Positions 42,601-53,571 of a stretch of DNA of 64,000 nt are shown here, one piece after another; position 1 is the first letter of the stretch; every line of letters begins with the position of its first letter. The DNA is from Aphrocallistes beatrix. Lineage: Eukaryota > Porifera > Hexactinellida > Sceptrulophora > Aphrocallistidae. The translations under genes were made by a program, and so were the position numbers. Location: NCBI GenBank assembly GCA_963281255.1, contig OY725492.1, positions 4,269,104 through 4,333,103 on the forward strand, read 5' to 3'. A model generated the notes under the pieces. It worked only from the letters and a program-made list of their open reading frames with translations, ran no database searches and was not told the origin of the DNA.

Positions 42601-43572
42601 CCCGTGGTAGAGAGTGGAGATGATCTTACTGCCAGAGGTGTTGGTCAGAGACATCTCTATCGCGTTGAACAGAATCCTGTTCATCTCATCTACGTCGTGC
42701 TGGAACAGCTCCTCATTGTCCGACCAGCCGAAGCTGTCCGTCAGGAAAGCAGTGGAGATGCACTGCTCCTGCGCCAGCAGCAGACGAGCAGACAGTCTCT
42801 GCAGCTGAATAGGGATGAGGCGGTAGTTGGCTTCATGCTACAAGAGTACACGGCAGTGAAGGCAACTATGGCACGCTAGCACTGAACTGATGGCACGCAG
42901 AGTTGAGAATAAATGTGGTCGGCAACCCTAGGCAGGCGTGCCACTGCCACACAAGCTCATGATATGTCGACATTATAGGTAAACCGACACACTTCATTCA
43001 AAAGGTTGCCGGCCCCTGGTCTAGTTCAATGGAAAAGAAGAAATTTCATCATGACACAGTTATATACTGTATCATGTATGTATAAAATGTATTGGAAATG
43101 TCGGGTACTGGGACGGCTGACAGCTAAAGGAGTATAACGGAATAGAAATTAGTCGTTGCTCCTTCTTTCGTTAGCTAGGCAGCACGTGCATTGCTTCTGA
43201 AAGGCAACCAGAAACTCAGATTTCTCTCAATGGATTTAGATTGAAAAAAGTGCCTGTGTACACGTCATGTTACAGAGTTATAAAAGTATAAATATCTCAA
43301 TTCTCTACCTTGTTCGTGTCGGGGGAGCATGTGCCTATCTCGCTACTCCGGAGCTTGAACAGCTCTTGTCTGAATTCAGGTGTGAAGTGGAGCGTTTGCA
43401 GGAGTGCGTTCAGGTAGCAGGTGGCGCCTTGGTTAGCGAGGCCGCACAGCTTCGTTTCATTTCTAGGAGGGTTCGCCCTCTCAACTGAGAGCCGCTCCGT
43501 CCCTTCCGAGGGTCCGGACGCTCCCTGGGAATCGTCTCCCTCGTCGAACAGATCTGTGAGTAACCCTGCCAT
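36647..43572 (-). CDS. USP40: USP40, ubiquitin carboxyl-terminal hydrolase
   Basis: Nine exons (43572-43309, 42837-42586, 42305-42080, 41499-41255, 40925-40605, 40296-39487, 39130-38864, 38804-38439, 38002-36647) give 1368 residues with every phase agreeing. USP enzymes cleave ubiquitin from proteins. The Cys box is LCGLANQGATCYLNALLQTL with Cys52, followed by FGWSDNEELFQHDVDEMNRI, CGACDQLVDAVKGCRLTHLP and the His box GGSTYGGHYKAYIRD. Outside the catalytic domain, FVWNGTDIHG, GWHLRKTNWCCEAA and EEGRLPPKGYIRLPI match human USP40, including its ubiquitin-like tail repeats. Human USP40 is about 1235 residues, so this one is longer, mainly in Pro/Ser linkers. Introns 1, 3, 4 and 5 carry transposon scraps. 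Confidence 0.93.
40341..40460. mobile_element. Decayed Tigger/pogo-type MITE in USP40 intron 5
   Basis: CAGTAGAACAAGCATAACCT after a TA, and an internal GTCGGATTAT, match the 41558-41697 family. The right end (GGTTATACTA) is degenerate. Confidence 0.5.
40484..40600. mobile_element. Helitron-like fragment in USP40 intron 5
   Basis: TGTGTTTACAATAGAACATA, AAGTAACACATTTGAAATATG and GCCCGGAGGACTCGCAGCGC echo one 142-bp unit and the GC-rich 3' block of the elements at 589 and 32253. It is heavily decayed. Confidence 0.45.
41060..41216. mobile_element. hAT-like remnant in USP40 intron 4
   Basis: Ends CATTCTCAACTGTGTTACG and AAGTTTGAGAACCATGCTG form an imperfect inverted pair of the CAGTGGTTCTCAAACTTT type known from Charlie-like hAT elements. 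Confidence 0.5.
41558..41697. mobile_element. Tigger/pogo-type MITE in USP40 intron 3
   Basis: CAGTAGAACCTCCATAATCC and GGATTATGCAGGTTCTACTG are near-perfect inverted ends. TA flanks both sides (41556-41557 and 41698-41699). Length is 140 bp with no coding capacity. Confidence 0.85.
41699..41927. mobile_element. hAT-like MITE, family of 1816-2158
   Basis: ACCGAATATTCAG, GAAATGATCCTAACGAATAA, GTGAAGATGGATT and GAATATTCGTTACAGTCCTA match the MITE in the RNA ligase intron. It abuts the preceding MITE; the left terminus is lost. Confidence 0.6.
42868..43020. mobile_element. hAT-like remnant in USP40 intron 1
   Basis: GGTCGGCAACCCTAGGCAGG with CGTGCCACTGCC, and a GGTTGCCGGCCCCTGG end, resemble the CAGGGGTCGGCAACC-type ends of animal hAT elements. 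Borders are approximate. Confidence 0.4.
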
Positions 43573-43685
43573 TCATTCACACATGCAGGAGAGTACACTG
43601 AACTAACGTATTGCTCTGCTATTCTAGGAATTAAGAGGATGATTATCTGAAGAACTGCTAAGTGAAAAACATGAAAGTAGGAATA

Positions 43686-43838
43686 CAGGCGACTCCGCTT
43701 AATCGGGACAGTTTGGTCCAGGATATTTTGTCCCGATTAAGCAGAGTTCCCAATTAACCGATGAAATTTAGTATTAGCTCCTATGTATGAGAACCATTCT
43801 GTTCCAAGAAACTTGTCCCGATTAAGCGGAGTTGACTG
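43686..43838. mobile_element. Tigger/pogo-type MITE, intact ends
   Basis: Inverted ends CAGGCGACTCCGCTTAATCG and CGATTAAGCGGAGTTGACTG. TA flanks both sides. Length is 153 bp. It is the best preserved member of the family also present at 3512-3655. Confidence 0.88.
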
Positions 43839-44390
43839 TATTATTACACAAACGGATTTATTTAATTCTAATATTATTTCCTAACAATCAAAGAGAATTT
43901 ACACAACCAAAAGTTTGGTGCTGCGATTATTCGGATCAAACAGTTCGCTGATTGTCGATGGGTTAGCAAGATATATAAAGTTGTCCCAACTAGATTACAA
44001 GCCAGTGATTCAAGAAAGGAATGTTAGAAGATATACAAATCATAGCAAAGTCACTAATTTATGATTCTATGGAACTCTAGCTATATAAGATGGTACCAGA
44101 CTAGTTTGATAAGAACACCTGCTATCTCGTTATGCAAGCTACTTGTTCTATTTATAGGAACACACATATACTACAAATAAATTTGATGAAACTATCTAGG
44201 GAAATCATTGAATTTCAGTGATTAAAATTTTCTATCCAGAAAACAGGTGCGTGTACGTAAATATCTAGTTATGACCAATTAAATATGTCACATTGTGACT
44301 AATTCTCAAATTATTTATAAAAATTAGTTCTAGGTACTTACTTCACTGTGTAAGTTACTTGGTAGGGTAGATTAAAATACGAGGTATTGA

Positions 44391-44965
44391 AAAGTCGAGA
44401 GAGCATGCTCGTTAAGTCCAGAGAGCATGCTCATTAGGTCGAGAGAGCATGCTCCTTACATTTATACCTTCTTTATGTTCAAAAAAGGTACAAGTATTTA
44501 CTGATTTGAATCTACTACATGCGTCCTAGATACTGTACTTCCCGTACAGAGTATCACCTATAAAAATCCTGATGTAAAATTGGTTTAAATTAGTTCGAGA
44601 AGTTTCATATACTACTATGTAATAACTTCCTACTATTATAAGTAGGTATGATGCTGGTAACCAATGGAGGAATGGCGGAACTTTCGTCCCCTGAAATGCC
44701 CTTTTCGCACCTAATGATTTCTCAATCAAAATGCCTCATTTTCACCCTTTTTTTCAAACATACTCCACTCCAAAAGCCTCAATTTCCGTTCCTTACATAT
44801 TAGTGCCCGTTTTTTTGGTCTCTAATGAGACAAAAATTCCAGGGACGAAAGTTCTGCTTACCCCAATGGAGTATATAACGAACATGCTCTCTCGACTTTT
44901 TATTATAAGGAGATAACGAGCATGCTCTCTCGACCTAACGAGCATGCTCTCTCGACTTTTTATTA
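44391..44965. mobile_element. Foldback-like element with GCATGC-rich arms
   Basis: The left arm (44391-44456) has three tandem copies of GTCGAGAGAGCATGCTCGTTA-type units. The right arm (44878-44965) has three in the opposite orientation, two followed by TTTTTATTATAAG. Each unit is partly palindromic (GAGCATGCTC). The 420-bp centre shows no significant frame. Long inverted arms built from tandem repeats are typical of Foldback/Galileo-like elements; no clear target duplication was found. Confidence 0.6.
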
Positions 44966-45250
44966 TAAGTAAAATACAGGTTTGAAGATTTTTCAACACA
45001 GCAGTATCAAGAGTTAAACCTAATACGATCCCTGGTGCATTCTGAATGTCTATAATAATAAAAGTGTCTCCAGTGAGAAGTAAGGAGAATACGGTCTAAG
45101 GTATAGAAACGAATACATTCTAAAATTCCATTTGGAAAATAAACTCATTTTAAAATTAAAGAGAACTTAAAAATAAATCTAGCAATGAGTGAGGAGTGTG
45201 TGATGAGGTCTGCTAGCAGATAGCTATTTGTGTTGTGCATTAAGTCTGAG

Positions 45251-48064
45251 TTAAGGATTAAGATTAGATCGATTCCGTATCACGTTAAACGCTTGATCGG
45301 CGTCATTAATATTCTGAGTTATCTCACTATCTGAGTCTAACTCTTTGGTTCTGGATAGCGTGGGAGGAGGCCGAACCTCTTCAGGCCTAGCGGGGAGATG
45401 AGAGTTCGGATTCTCAGAAATGATGTGGGATGAGTTCGCATCCGTGTGATGCTGAGTAATATGGCTCTCGAGCTGTGATTTAAAAGTGAATCTTTTGGAG
45501 CATTTCAAGCATCGATAACTTCCATCGATTTCGTGTTCTGGAGAAGAGTTATCCTCGCAAACTTGTGAGATATTCGGTTTACTCTCAGCTTTCTGCAGAC
45601 AATTCTCACATAATTTAGGATTCGGGTGCTTTTTGGTTTTCTTGTGCTGTGTGAGTTCACACTTGTTTCTAAAGTCAATCTTACAATGCGAACAAAATGC
45701 TTTCTCACTTCCGATAGTTCTGTGTTGAGCAAATTCTTCAATCTTCACATATTTTGCTAAACATTGCTTGCATTTGAACAGTTTCCCTGGATTGATTTGG
45801 ATCGTCTCGCGACATTTGTCACATTTATACTCAGCTCTCTTTTCCTGGTGTACGATTTGGTAGTGCTGCTTTTGACTGCGGATTAACTCCTGTCGCTCTA
45901 TAACATAAAACACGTGTGACAATCAAGTAATTATTTAAAATTAATTTATAATTGAATAGTGATCTGATAGAACTTAATGATCTCAATTGCATACTTGTCA
46001 ACTGCCCCGTTTTTTAGCGGGACATCCGCTTTTTCACTCTTCTATTGAGCTAATTTTCTCGAGTGTCCTGCTTTTACATGAAATTTCCCATTATGTCCCG
46101 CTTTTTTTGATTCTATGATAATACTTTTCTATTGCGTCCCGCCATGTCCCGCGAAATTCAACGCTGTGTCCCGTTTTTACCATGGCTCAAGTTGGCATGT
46201 ATGCAATTGAAGGTTAGATTTGGGTTATTAACGGTTGAAGATAGATATTATTTCAATGCTATTTGCTCGGGACTCATCAGTATATTTCACTGAGATCTTA
46301 TTAGCGTATTGAGGATGTTCTTGTAGTGTTTAATCTCGGTATTAATTGACAATGTATGTATGTCGATAATTGTTAATATTAATAATCGTGTGCACCTAAA
46401 GTGGATGAGTCACCAGTTGAGTTGTCCTTCACACCCAATCTGGAGAACACTGAGGGTTTAGCTGCCACACGATCTTCAGATTCCGTGAATTGACAGGTGT
46501 TAGTTCCGGTTTTAGTTCTGGATTCACAGGGAGTCTCACAGTCTGAGAGAGAGGAAGGAAACGCCTCGTCTGGATTTGCATGGACGTCAATGACGTCATC
46601 ATTTTGTGTATCGTTACTGATTGGTTGAATCCTAGATTTGGAGTTTGCTATATAAAGTATATTCAAATGTTCTATTCTCAATATCGTATGTGTATTTAAA
46701 TAGTGTGTCTACCTGGTTGGTGAGCTGTTGCGAGGAGGTGGAGGAGAATTTGAGTCCAAACTGGAACCAGAACTAAATATAGATCTATTCCTAGAATCAG
46801 ACAGTGAAGTTGTCTCTGTACTCGAAACTTTGGGGTTGAAAAAATCGGTAATTTTAGAATTCTGTTTGAAACTATTTCCTAGGTCGGTGGGGCTATCAAC
46901 AAATTGTCTCGGGGGAGTGGTTATAATCAAATCTTCATCAGATATTTCAATTGTACAGTCACTCCCGCTTTCGACGCTGTTCTCACACGATGTCCCGCTG
47001 TTATCAATAACGGGCGAAGTTTCAATTTCTTGAGGGAATGCGTTGCAGGCTGGTTCTCCATTATTTTCAGAGAATTCAGGTGGGATATTAACACTTTCAG
47101 TTGTAGCGAAATTGGTCGGAGATTGATCCTCAAATTCATATAGACTGCCATTGTCAGAAGAGTTCTCTTCACTTTCAGAATCGTTACAAGATGCATCGTC
47201 ATTGCACAGAGATTCACAGGTGGCCGTATCGTCAGATGGAATATCGTGGCATATTTGAGGGTGAAGTATTTGCGTTGTTCTTTCCTCATTGACTATACTC
47301 AATCCTTGAGATGAATCTTGAGAGGAAACATTTCCCTGCGATTCCTCTTCAGATGATATGATGCTCACGCACACGGTATTGTTGATTCTATTTTTAGATA
47401 ATTCTGATAATTTGCTCCTTTTAATTTTTTTCTTGTCCGAAATATTAGCTCGTTTCCTTTTTTGTGAATTTATCTCTTCTACTTCTTTTGTTCCGGACTT
47501 TTCCACGCTTGGAGAAGACTGATCTAAAGCTGAAGAGTTCTCAGTCTCAGAATTGAAAGACATATGTCTACTGAGTATTCCATTTTTTAAATATCCTCTA
47601 GCGTCATTCTGATGTGTCTCATGATCTCTTGCGAGTAGCGGAGAACTGTTCTGAGATGAGTAGGCATTCGTTCGGCCGCAGGCATTATTGTCTATCACAG
47701 GGTGTGTAATAGTTTGGGAATGCTCATTCGAATCAGAATCAGTTATTCTTAAGGAGAAGTTAGAATCTCCTGAGTTCGTGTTGTCACCTGCTAGAGACCT
47801 CACAGAAGTAATGACCGGGAGTTCATCATCTGACCCGCTCAAGAATGGAGATGGCGGAGTCAAGATAGTCGAGGGTGTCGAGTTATTAGAATGATTAGAA
47901 GGTTCCAATGCAATATATTTCAAATCATTTAATTTGTCTTGAATCAGATTTAATTCACTTTTCGCGATTTCTGACAGCACTTCAGAAGTGAGAGTTTTAA
48001 TCAGAAACTCTTCTGCTCCAGGAAGGAAAGTTCTTAGAGATGAGAGAAACTGTTTGGGGTCCAT
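45251..48064 (-). CDS. C2H2 zinc-finger protein with PIP-like box, intact copy
   Basis: Three exons are inferred (48064-46713, 46631-46414, 45897-45251) and give about 738 residues. Exon 1 starts MDPKQFLSSLRTFLPGAEEF and is Ser/Asp/Glu-rich with a basic patch (SQKRKRANISDKKKIKRSKL). It contains TIEISDEDLIITT, which looks like SUMO-interacting motifs, and NSKITDFFNPK, which looks like a PCNA-binding (PIP) box with a TD degron core. Exon 3 carries zinc-binding pairs and C2H2 fingers: YKCDKC, FKCKQCLAKYVKIEEFAQH, AFCSHCKIDFRNKCELTQHK and YRCLKCSKRFTFKSQLESHI. It is presumably a nuclear DNA-binding or chromatin factor. A decayed second copy lies at 57726-59284. A MITE lies in intron 2 (45984-46210). 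I do not recognise a named orthologue. Confidence 0.7.
45984..46210. mobile_element. MITE in zinc-finger gene intron 2
   Basis: CAATTGCATACTTGTCAACTG at the left mirrors CAAGTTGGCATGTATGCAATTG at the right. The interior repeats TGTCCCG(C/T)TTTTT. About 225 bp; superfamily not assigned. It is absent from the paralogous intron at 58334-58518. Confidence 0.65.
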
Positions 48065-49281
48065 CTTACAGAATTACATTCGTTAAACAGCTACGAATTG
48101 CCTAACAATTTAAAGTTCTCAGTACAGTTCATATCCGTACTCGGCATCAACATTGATTTTGAAAACCAAAAGTTCGTCAAAATATACATAAACATAGAAA
48201 TAAAGAAATTTGGAATCGATTGCAATCATAACCGTCTCTAACCTTGCTGGAAATGTCAACTTTAAAATTGTGTTTGCTTTCTCTCTCTCAAATGGAATCT
48301 CTTAGTCTTACAAATAAGTAATTCAAAATCTAAAATGGTAAAATACACACTATAGCTAATATATAGTGAGTTTAGTGTGTGTGTGTAAAAAAAGTAGTTT
48401 GCAACTGTGAATTGAATTCTGAGTTATAAGTCTAAATCCGAATCGATATGATAAATTATTTACTTTTGTTTACTATCTATTGGCACATAAAGCAAACAAA
48501 TCTCAGAAATATGCTACGAGTAGAAACTAACTTTTATTGTTGCTGTGGTTTTGTAGATTTCGATTATCATATTTACGATCTTATATTGATAATCTTTAGC
48601 TTGGCGGCTATTTTATGTATGGTGGCCAACTTCAGAAATGAGTGCCTCTCTAAATTTATTTTTTCTATTCTAGTGGCTTTTTCGGGAAATCATGCAGTCT
48701 CTATCCAAGGACGGTCCAACTGTAATAGTGTGTATCATACAAGTATCTTGGATTATAGATCCTATATAATAGTACGTGTGTAGGAAACGCACTAAATCAA
48801 TTAGCCTTGATTACTTATTAAAACCAATATTTTTCAGTAAAAATTATATTTTAACTTCCTCTACGAAAATCGGATTCTACAAATACCAAACATAGACCAT
48901 GGGATCCCATTTATACCTCATCAGATTCAGAATAGCGCACTAACGAGGGCACTATTATATGAGGCTCCCCCTATAGAAATCTATAACATAACTGAATCGT
49001 GGCACTACATGAATATCCAGGGGCGCAGTTAGGTTGTGGAGTCCCTATGGCCCTATCTACGTAGTATCCTAAGCTAGCTATGACTCCTAGGGGATCTTGA
49101 TTTTCTCTGTAAATCTGGAGTAATATTAGGTACAAGCTGTCAATTAATTAAATTACAAGCTGTCAATTAAAAGATATAAAATATATAATATGTAGATAAT
49201 ACTAAATCCTATTCAAAAGTTTGAAATTTTGTAGTAAGAAAGGAAATAAGAAAAAAATTTGTTTGAATATAACCACGAATG
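48065..49281. other. Intergenic with duplicated segment and Helitron-like scrap
   Basis: 48085-48430 is the duplicated segment listed separately. 48446-48560 holds one decayed 142-bp unit of the Helitron-like element (GATATGATAAATTATTTAC and TTTTGTTTACTATC). The rest is AT-rich; a 111-codon frame at 48448 runs through the transposon scrap and is not credited. Confidence 0.55.
48085..48430. repeat. Duplicated segment U, empty-site copy
   Basis: The sequence matches 56775-57690 apart from an inserted hAT-type element there. Shared strings include ACTCGGCATCAACATTGATT, GATTGCAATCATAACCGTCT and ACACACTATAGCTAAT. It lies just upstream of the intact zinc-finger gene, while the other copy lies just downstream of the decayed one. 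This suggests tandem duplication of a zinc-finger unit. Confidence 0.85.
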
Positions 49282-52200
49282 TTAAATGGTAGTTTTGAAT
49301 ATGTAGTTCTGATAATGCTTCTCAATATCATCAATCGCTTCCTCTGCAGTTAGATCAGACCAATTCTGATTGATCTCATCATTCCGTTTCACACCATAGT
49401 AATCAACAAAATCTTCCTGAAAGGTATGAAGAACCCATTGCCAATACTTTGGCTCAATTAAATCTTGACTTAAGATATTCCAAGATTTGAAATTTTCATC
49501 AACGGTTTTGTAATCAGAATAATTGTACAATACATTTTTATATAAAAACTTGTGGTTTAATAGAATGCTTTTCGTACAATCTTCAATAGTTATTTCTTCG
49601 GAGTATATACGACGCCATCCACTAATACCTATAGGTCGATGAAAGGAGCTACAATAGTGTTCATGTTCTCCAGCAGTCAGCTGACAGGGTTCACGGCAAA
49701 AGGGGCATAAGGATTTACACTCAATCAAAGAATTTGTAATAATTTCTTGAATAATGCTAAAATTACCTTTAGCTAGAATTTCTTGTACCCACTGACTCCA
49801 ATCAAATTCTTTGCATGAATGTTCCATTGCTACTTTGAACAAATCATAAAAATTGCGCATAATTACTCACATGATGGATATCCAATATTCCTAGATCGCT
49901 CATTTTAACCCCACGGACATAATAGGTAATCAAAACATGAAAATGCAGCTTCCACCCTTCCCAAGAATTAATTGAATCGATTGGTTCAAATTTTGCAGCT
50001 TCGATATATCTTGTCGTGAGCTCCTGTATTTTCATATCCAGATTACTCAGGATCTTGCTGAGAACATTTGGTTTTTGTGAATACTCAAGAATATTTCTTT
50101 GTATAAAAGAGTTGATGTAATCAAATGGGTGTTCAATGTATTGAAGGTAGGCATCGAAATCATTCTTTCTTGCCAGTTCCTTCAAGACAGCAAGCTGTAG
50201 AGATGCACGGCTGATGTAGATTGTTCCGTGTTCAAGATCGTTAATGAATAGATGAAGTAGTGATCGTTGGATGGTGTCCTGGAGGTATTGTTTCATTCCG
50301 TCTAAAGTTATCTTTGTCAGAATTTCAGCGCATATATCTTCTGATCGAATACCTGCACAAAGTTGAGAAAAAGTACTGTTCAAAGTGTCTTTAAGGAGGG
50401 ATAGTTTTACTTCAAGACTATTCCGTTCCAGATATTTTTTTTGCAATATTTCGAAGTTTTTTATCGCTTTACAACATTGGTAGAATACAAAATCAAAGAT
50501 AAAGTGATTCGTAAGAGTAAAAGATTCACGAGCATTATCTCTCTCTGACTTATTTTGATCAGCTATAGCCTTGACAGATTGATTTATTAGAACTCGAAAG
50601 TAATCTGCACAATAATTAGAGTTGGGAGGAAATCGTTCAACAATAACGTTTATTTGAGTGTCAAGAGTTTGGATAATTGATCGTAATTTTTTTAATTCGG
50701 ATTTATTTACCTTTACTTGAGCTTTCTTGGATGAAATAAATTTTCGAACAATATTAAAAGCTCTATCGAACATATGTGTTTGACGATTAAGTATCTCAAA
50801 ATATTTATATGTATAATCTTGCTTAACACCATAAATTTGAAATAATTCTTCAAACTCACTTTTTCCAAGAACTTCAAATTTTTTCACATCCTTGATTAGA
50901 GACCTCTTCTCAGAAATAACATCAAGTTGCTGTAGGTATGGAACTTCGAATAAAACTTGTTGGAGGTCTCTTGCTATGTTAGCGCATTCTATCTTAGTAA
51001 ATTGAATTTGCGATTCCAATTCATTCCAGATCTCTTCAAAATATATTTGAACCGAATCCTCACTCTCAAATGATACCTTGTCTTCTTTGTGCTCGTAAAG
51101 ATTGCGAACTTTACTCATTCATAGCATTCTATATACTAAGGCAATGGCACTCACCAAAAAATTGGTACCATGGATTGGTTAAATACTTCAATCCTAAAAC
51201 CGTTAATTAAATAACTGTTATTATCAACTATATAATTATCTCATATTGTGAACTCATGGTTGTTTAAATATTCATTTTGAAAATATTATGTAACCACAAT
51301 ATTTAGATTTACTTCACATACAACACTAGTGTATTACAATAATGTATTGTTTTGCTGCATATTATTTCTATTACTCATTTATAATACCTCACTTGACAAT
51401 ACTAATTGCATAAATCATTTGGACGAGATGTCTTGTCTCGTGCCTGACTCGACTTCCAATTACAGAGGAGTAGAATACTTCATGAAGTTTTTCAATTTCC
51501 TAAAGATGGTGCTCGTCGTGAAAATGGTATTGAGCCATTCCAAGACGTGTGAATACTACCAGAACAACAAGATCACGGGTGAGTGATTTCTTAAGTAATG
51601 TAGTTCATTATTCTAGAATCATGCATATATACATACTCAATCAAGTTGGGTAGAAACAATTGACTGAATTTAAAAGACCAAGAAAAAGTGTTGCCTTCCC
51701 CAAATTTAGTAAATGCAATCCTCGTTACTACAAAAACGTGGGCATAAATACCTTTTTTTAAATTCGGACAAGTGCAATTTAACTAAACGTGCTCCAAATT
51801 AACATCGGGACATTTCGCCTTTCCAACCTAACAAGCCTGCTGGTTGTCAGGTTGGAAAGGCGAAATGTAATTTTGGCCCTTAAGATTTTTTATTAGTCAA
51901 CTTCAGCCGGACTGTTAGCTTATATCATGGATAAGAACAGTGTAGACCAGAACTAAACTGTTGAGTTCTTGAAATTCGTTAATGATGTTTAGGAGATGTT
52001 CAATGTGAATTGGGTAGGGAAGAATAGTCGTTTAACGACGATCATAGGCGTAACTATTTTGATTTTTTCATGGTTAGCTGGGGTGGCGAGATTTGTCAAC
52101 ATATATCAAACTAATGTGGCATGTCACCCCAAGTCAACATAACATTTAGGTATGTGGTGGCACGCTACCCCTGCCACCCCTGGAGTTACACCTATGACGA

Positions 52201-52439
52201 CGATGTATCTGCACCCTCAGCAGAAATTTAAAACATTTATTCTGGCTCTTCCCGTACTAATATTATTCATTTGGCATGTGCTACTATGGAACTAAAACAT
52301 TGTATACACTTCTAATAAAGTTAAGACCTATATATAATGCACTAGTATTGAAACAAGAGAATAGTAAACTGGCTAAATTCAAGAACTAATTTAATATATT
52401 CTTTGTTTATTTAGTCAACTTCACAGACTGTAGAAATCA

Positions 52440-52760
52440 ACTTCACAGACTGTTGACTTGACTGTTGACAGACTTGACTTAGCTTGACATGACATGACAT
52501 GACATGACATGTCATGTCATGTCATGTCATGTCATGTCATGTCATGTCATGTCATGTCATGTTATGTCATGTCATGTCATGTCATGTCATGTCAAGCTAA
52601 GTCAAGTCTGTCCCTCAAGCTAAGTCAAGTCTGTCCCTCAAGCTAAGTCAAGTCTGTCTCTCAAGCTAAGTCAAGTCTGTCTCTCAAGCTAAGTCAAGTC
52701 TGTCTCTCAAGCTAAGTCAAGTCTGTCTCTCAAGCTAAGTCAAGTCTGTCCCTCAAGTCT
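52440..52760. repeat. TGTCA pentamer run and 23-bp tandem repeat in the P-like element
   Basis: About 20 TGTCA/TGACA units (52488-52592) change orientation once, giving a large hairpin. It is flanked by CTTGACTTAGCTTGACATG and CATGTCAAGCTAAGTCAAG. Seven copies of AAGCTAAGTCAAGTCTGTCTCTC follow at about 52593-52760. Confidence 0.9.
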
Positions 52761-53007
52761 CAATATTGTGATTAACTATTCTTTTGATATTTTGTATGTA
52801 TTAAGTATTAAATAATTCGACTATGTGCATTAAAAACCAAATAATATATCTCATTTCAATTGTTCTGAAATAATAGTTAGTTTGTCAGGGTGGGTGAATG
52901 CCTAAATTGATGGAAAATTGAAATATCTACAATATCAAAATTATTGGTTTTGAAGTATTTAACCAATCCATGGTACTAATTTTTTGGTGAGTGCCATTGC
53001 CTTAGTA

Positions 53008-53192
53008 CAGTCAGGGTCGCTTATTGTGAACAACCAGGGGACTAAAAAATATGTTCATAATAGAGATACTTCATATTAAGCGGACTCGATTCAATACAAA
53101 TCCTATCTAAAAAATGAAAATGGGACCAGGAGGTTAGTTCATAATAAACGAATGTTCATATTAAGCGGGTTCATAATAAGCGACCCTGACTG
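53008..53192. mobile_element. Tigger/mariner-type MITE nested in the P-like element
   Basis: Inverted ends CAGTCAGGGTCGCTTATT and AATAAGCGACCCTGACTG, with TA on both sides (53006-53007 and 53193-53194). It lies inside the right arm of the P-like element: removing it restores the TATATACTAAGG seen uninterrupted in the left arm. Confidence 0.9.
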
Positions 53193-53571
53193 TATATAGA
53201 ATGCTATGACTCATTATTTCGCTTCGAAATTTTCCAAATTTTTCATCAATAATTATTTTTTGCTCTTCAACTCGAAAAATCATATCACACTCTTCTCTAA
53301 CTTTATTCTGTTCTCTATCTCTACAACTTTTAAAATATCTTTTTGTTTGTGAGTTCCATTGTTGAAAACAGAATTTCTTTTCGTGTTTAACAAAATAAAA
53401 ATCCATTATTTCTTCTTCATTTTCAGAAGATAAACTATTGGTTTTTTCAAATAAATCATCTCGGATAATTTCCAATGTATCTTGAATTTGGCAATTTTCA
53501 ACATTAGAGAGTTTGTTAAAATATTCAGATTTTATGCCAGCCATTTCCTGAGCAAAATGTGAGTACCAGCT

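Larger units (their letters stand above)
43573..45250. other. Intergenic upstream of USP40
   Basis: No gene was seen in this 1.7 kb. It holds a Tigger-type MITE (43686-43838) and a foldback-like inverted repeat (44391-44965). The rest is AT-rich. Confidence 0.6.
51120..53208. mobile_element. P-like DNA transposon inserted in the GTPase gene
   Basis: Inverted ends begin CATAGCATTCTATATACTAA and continue for about 70 bp (GGCAATGGCACTCACC, ATTGGTTAAATACTTCAA). The right arm is split by a nested MITE. ACTCATT is duplicated exactly on both sides (51113-51119 and 53209-53215). A degraded coding trace on the plus strand reads TVEFLKFVNDV and MFNVNW near 51955-52015 and GVEYFMKFFNFLKMV near 51465. 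These echo the EF(I/V)xFFNxLFDxxN stretch of P-element transposases. A 7-8 bp duplication also suits the P superfamily. Inside are a 23-bp-stem hairpin (51808-51870) and two tandem arrays. Confidence 0.7.

Noticed and set aside
48448-48783. A 111-codon plus-strand frame
   Set aside because: Its start lies in a Helitron-like repeat scrap; no motif or second exon supports it.
51329-51586. An 85-codon gene inside the P-like element
   Set aside because: It fits better as a decayed piece of the transposase; it has no independent promoter or full domain.
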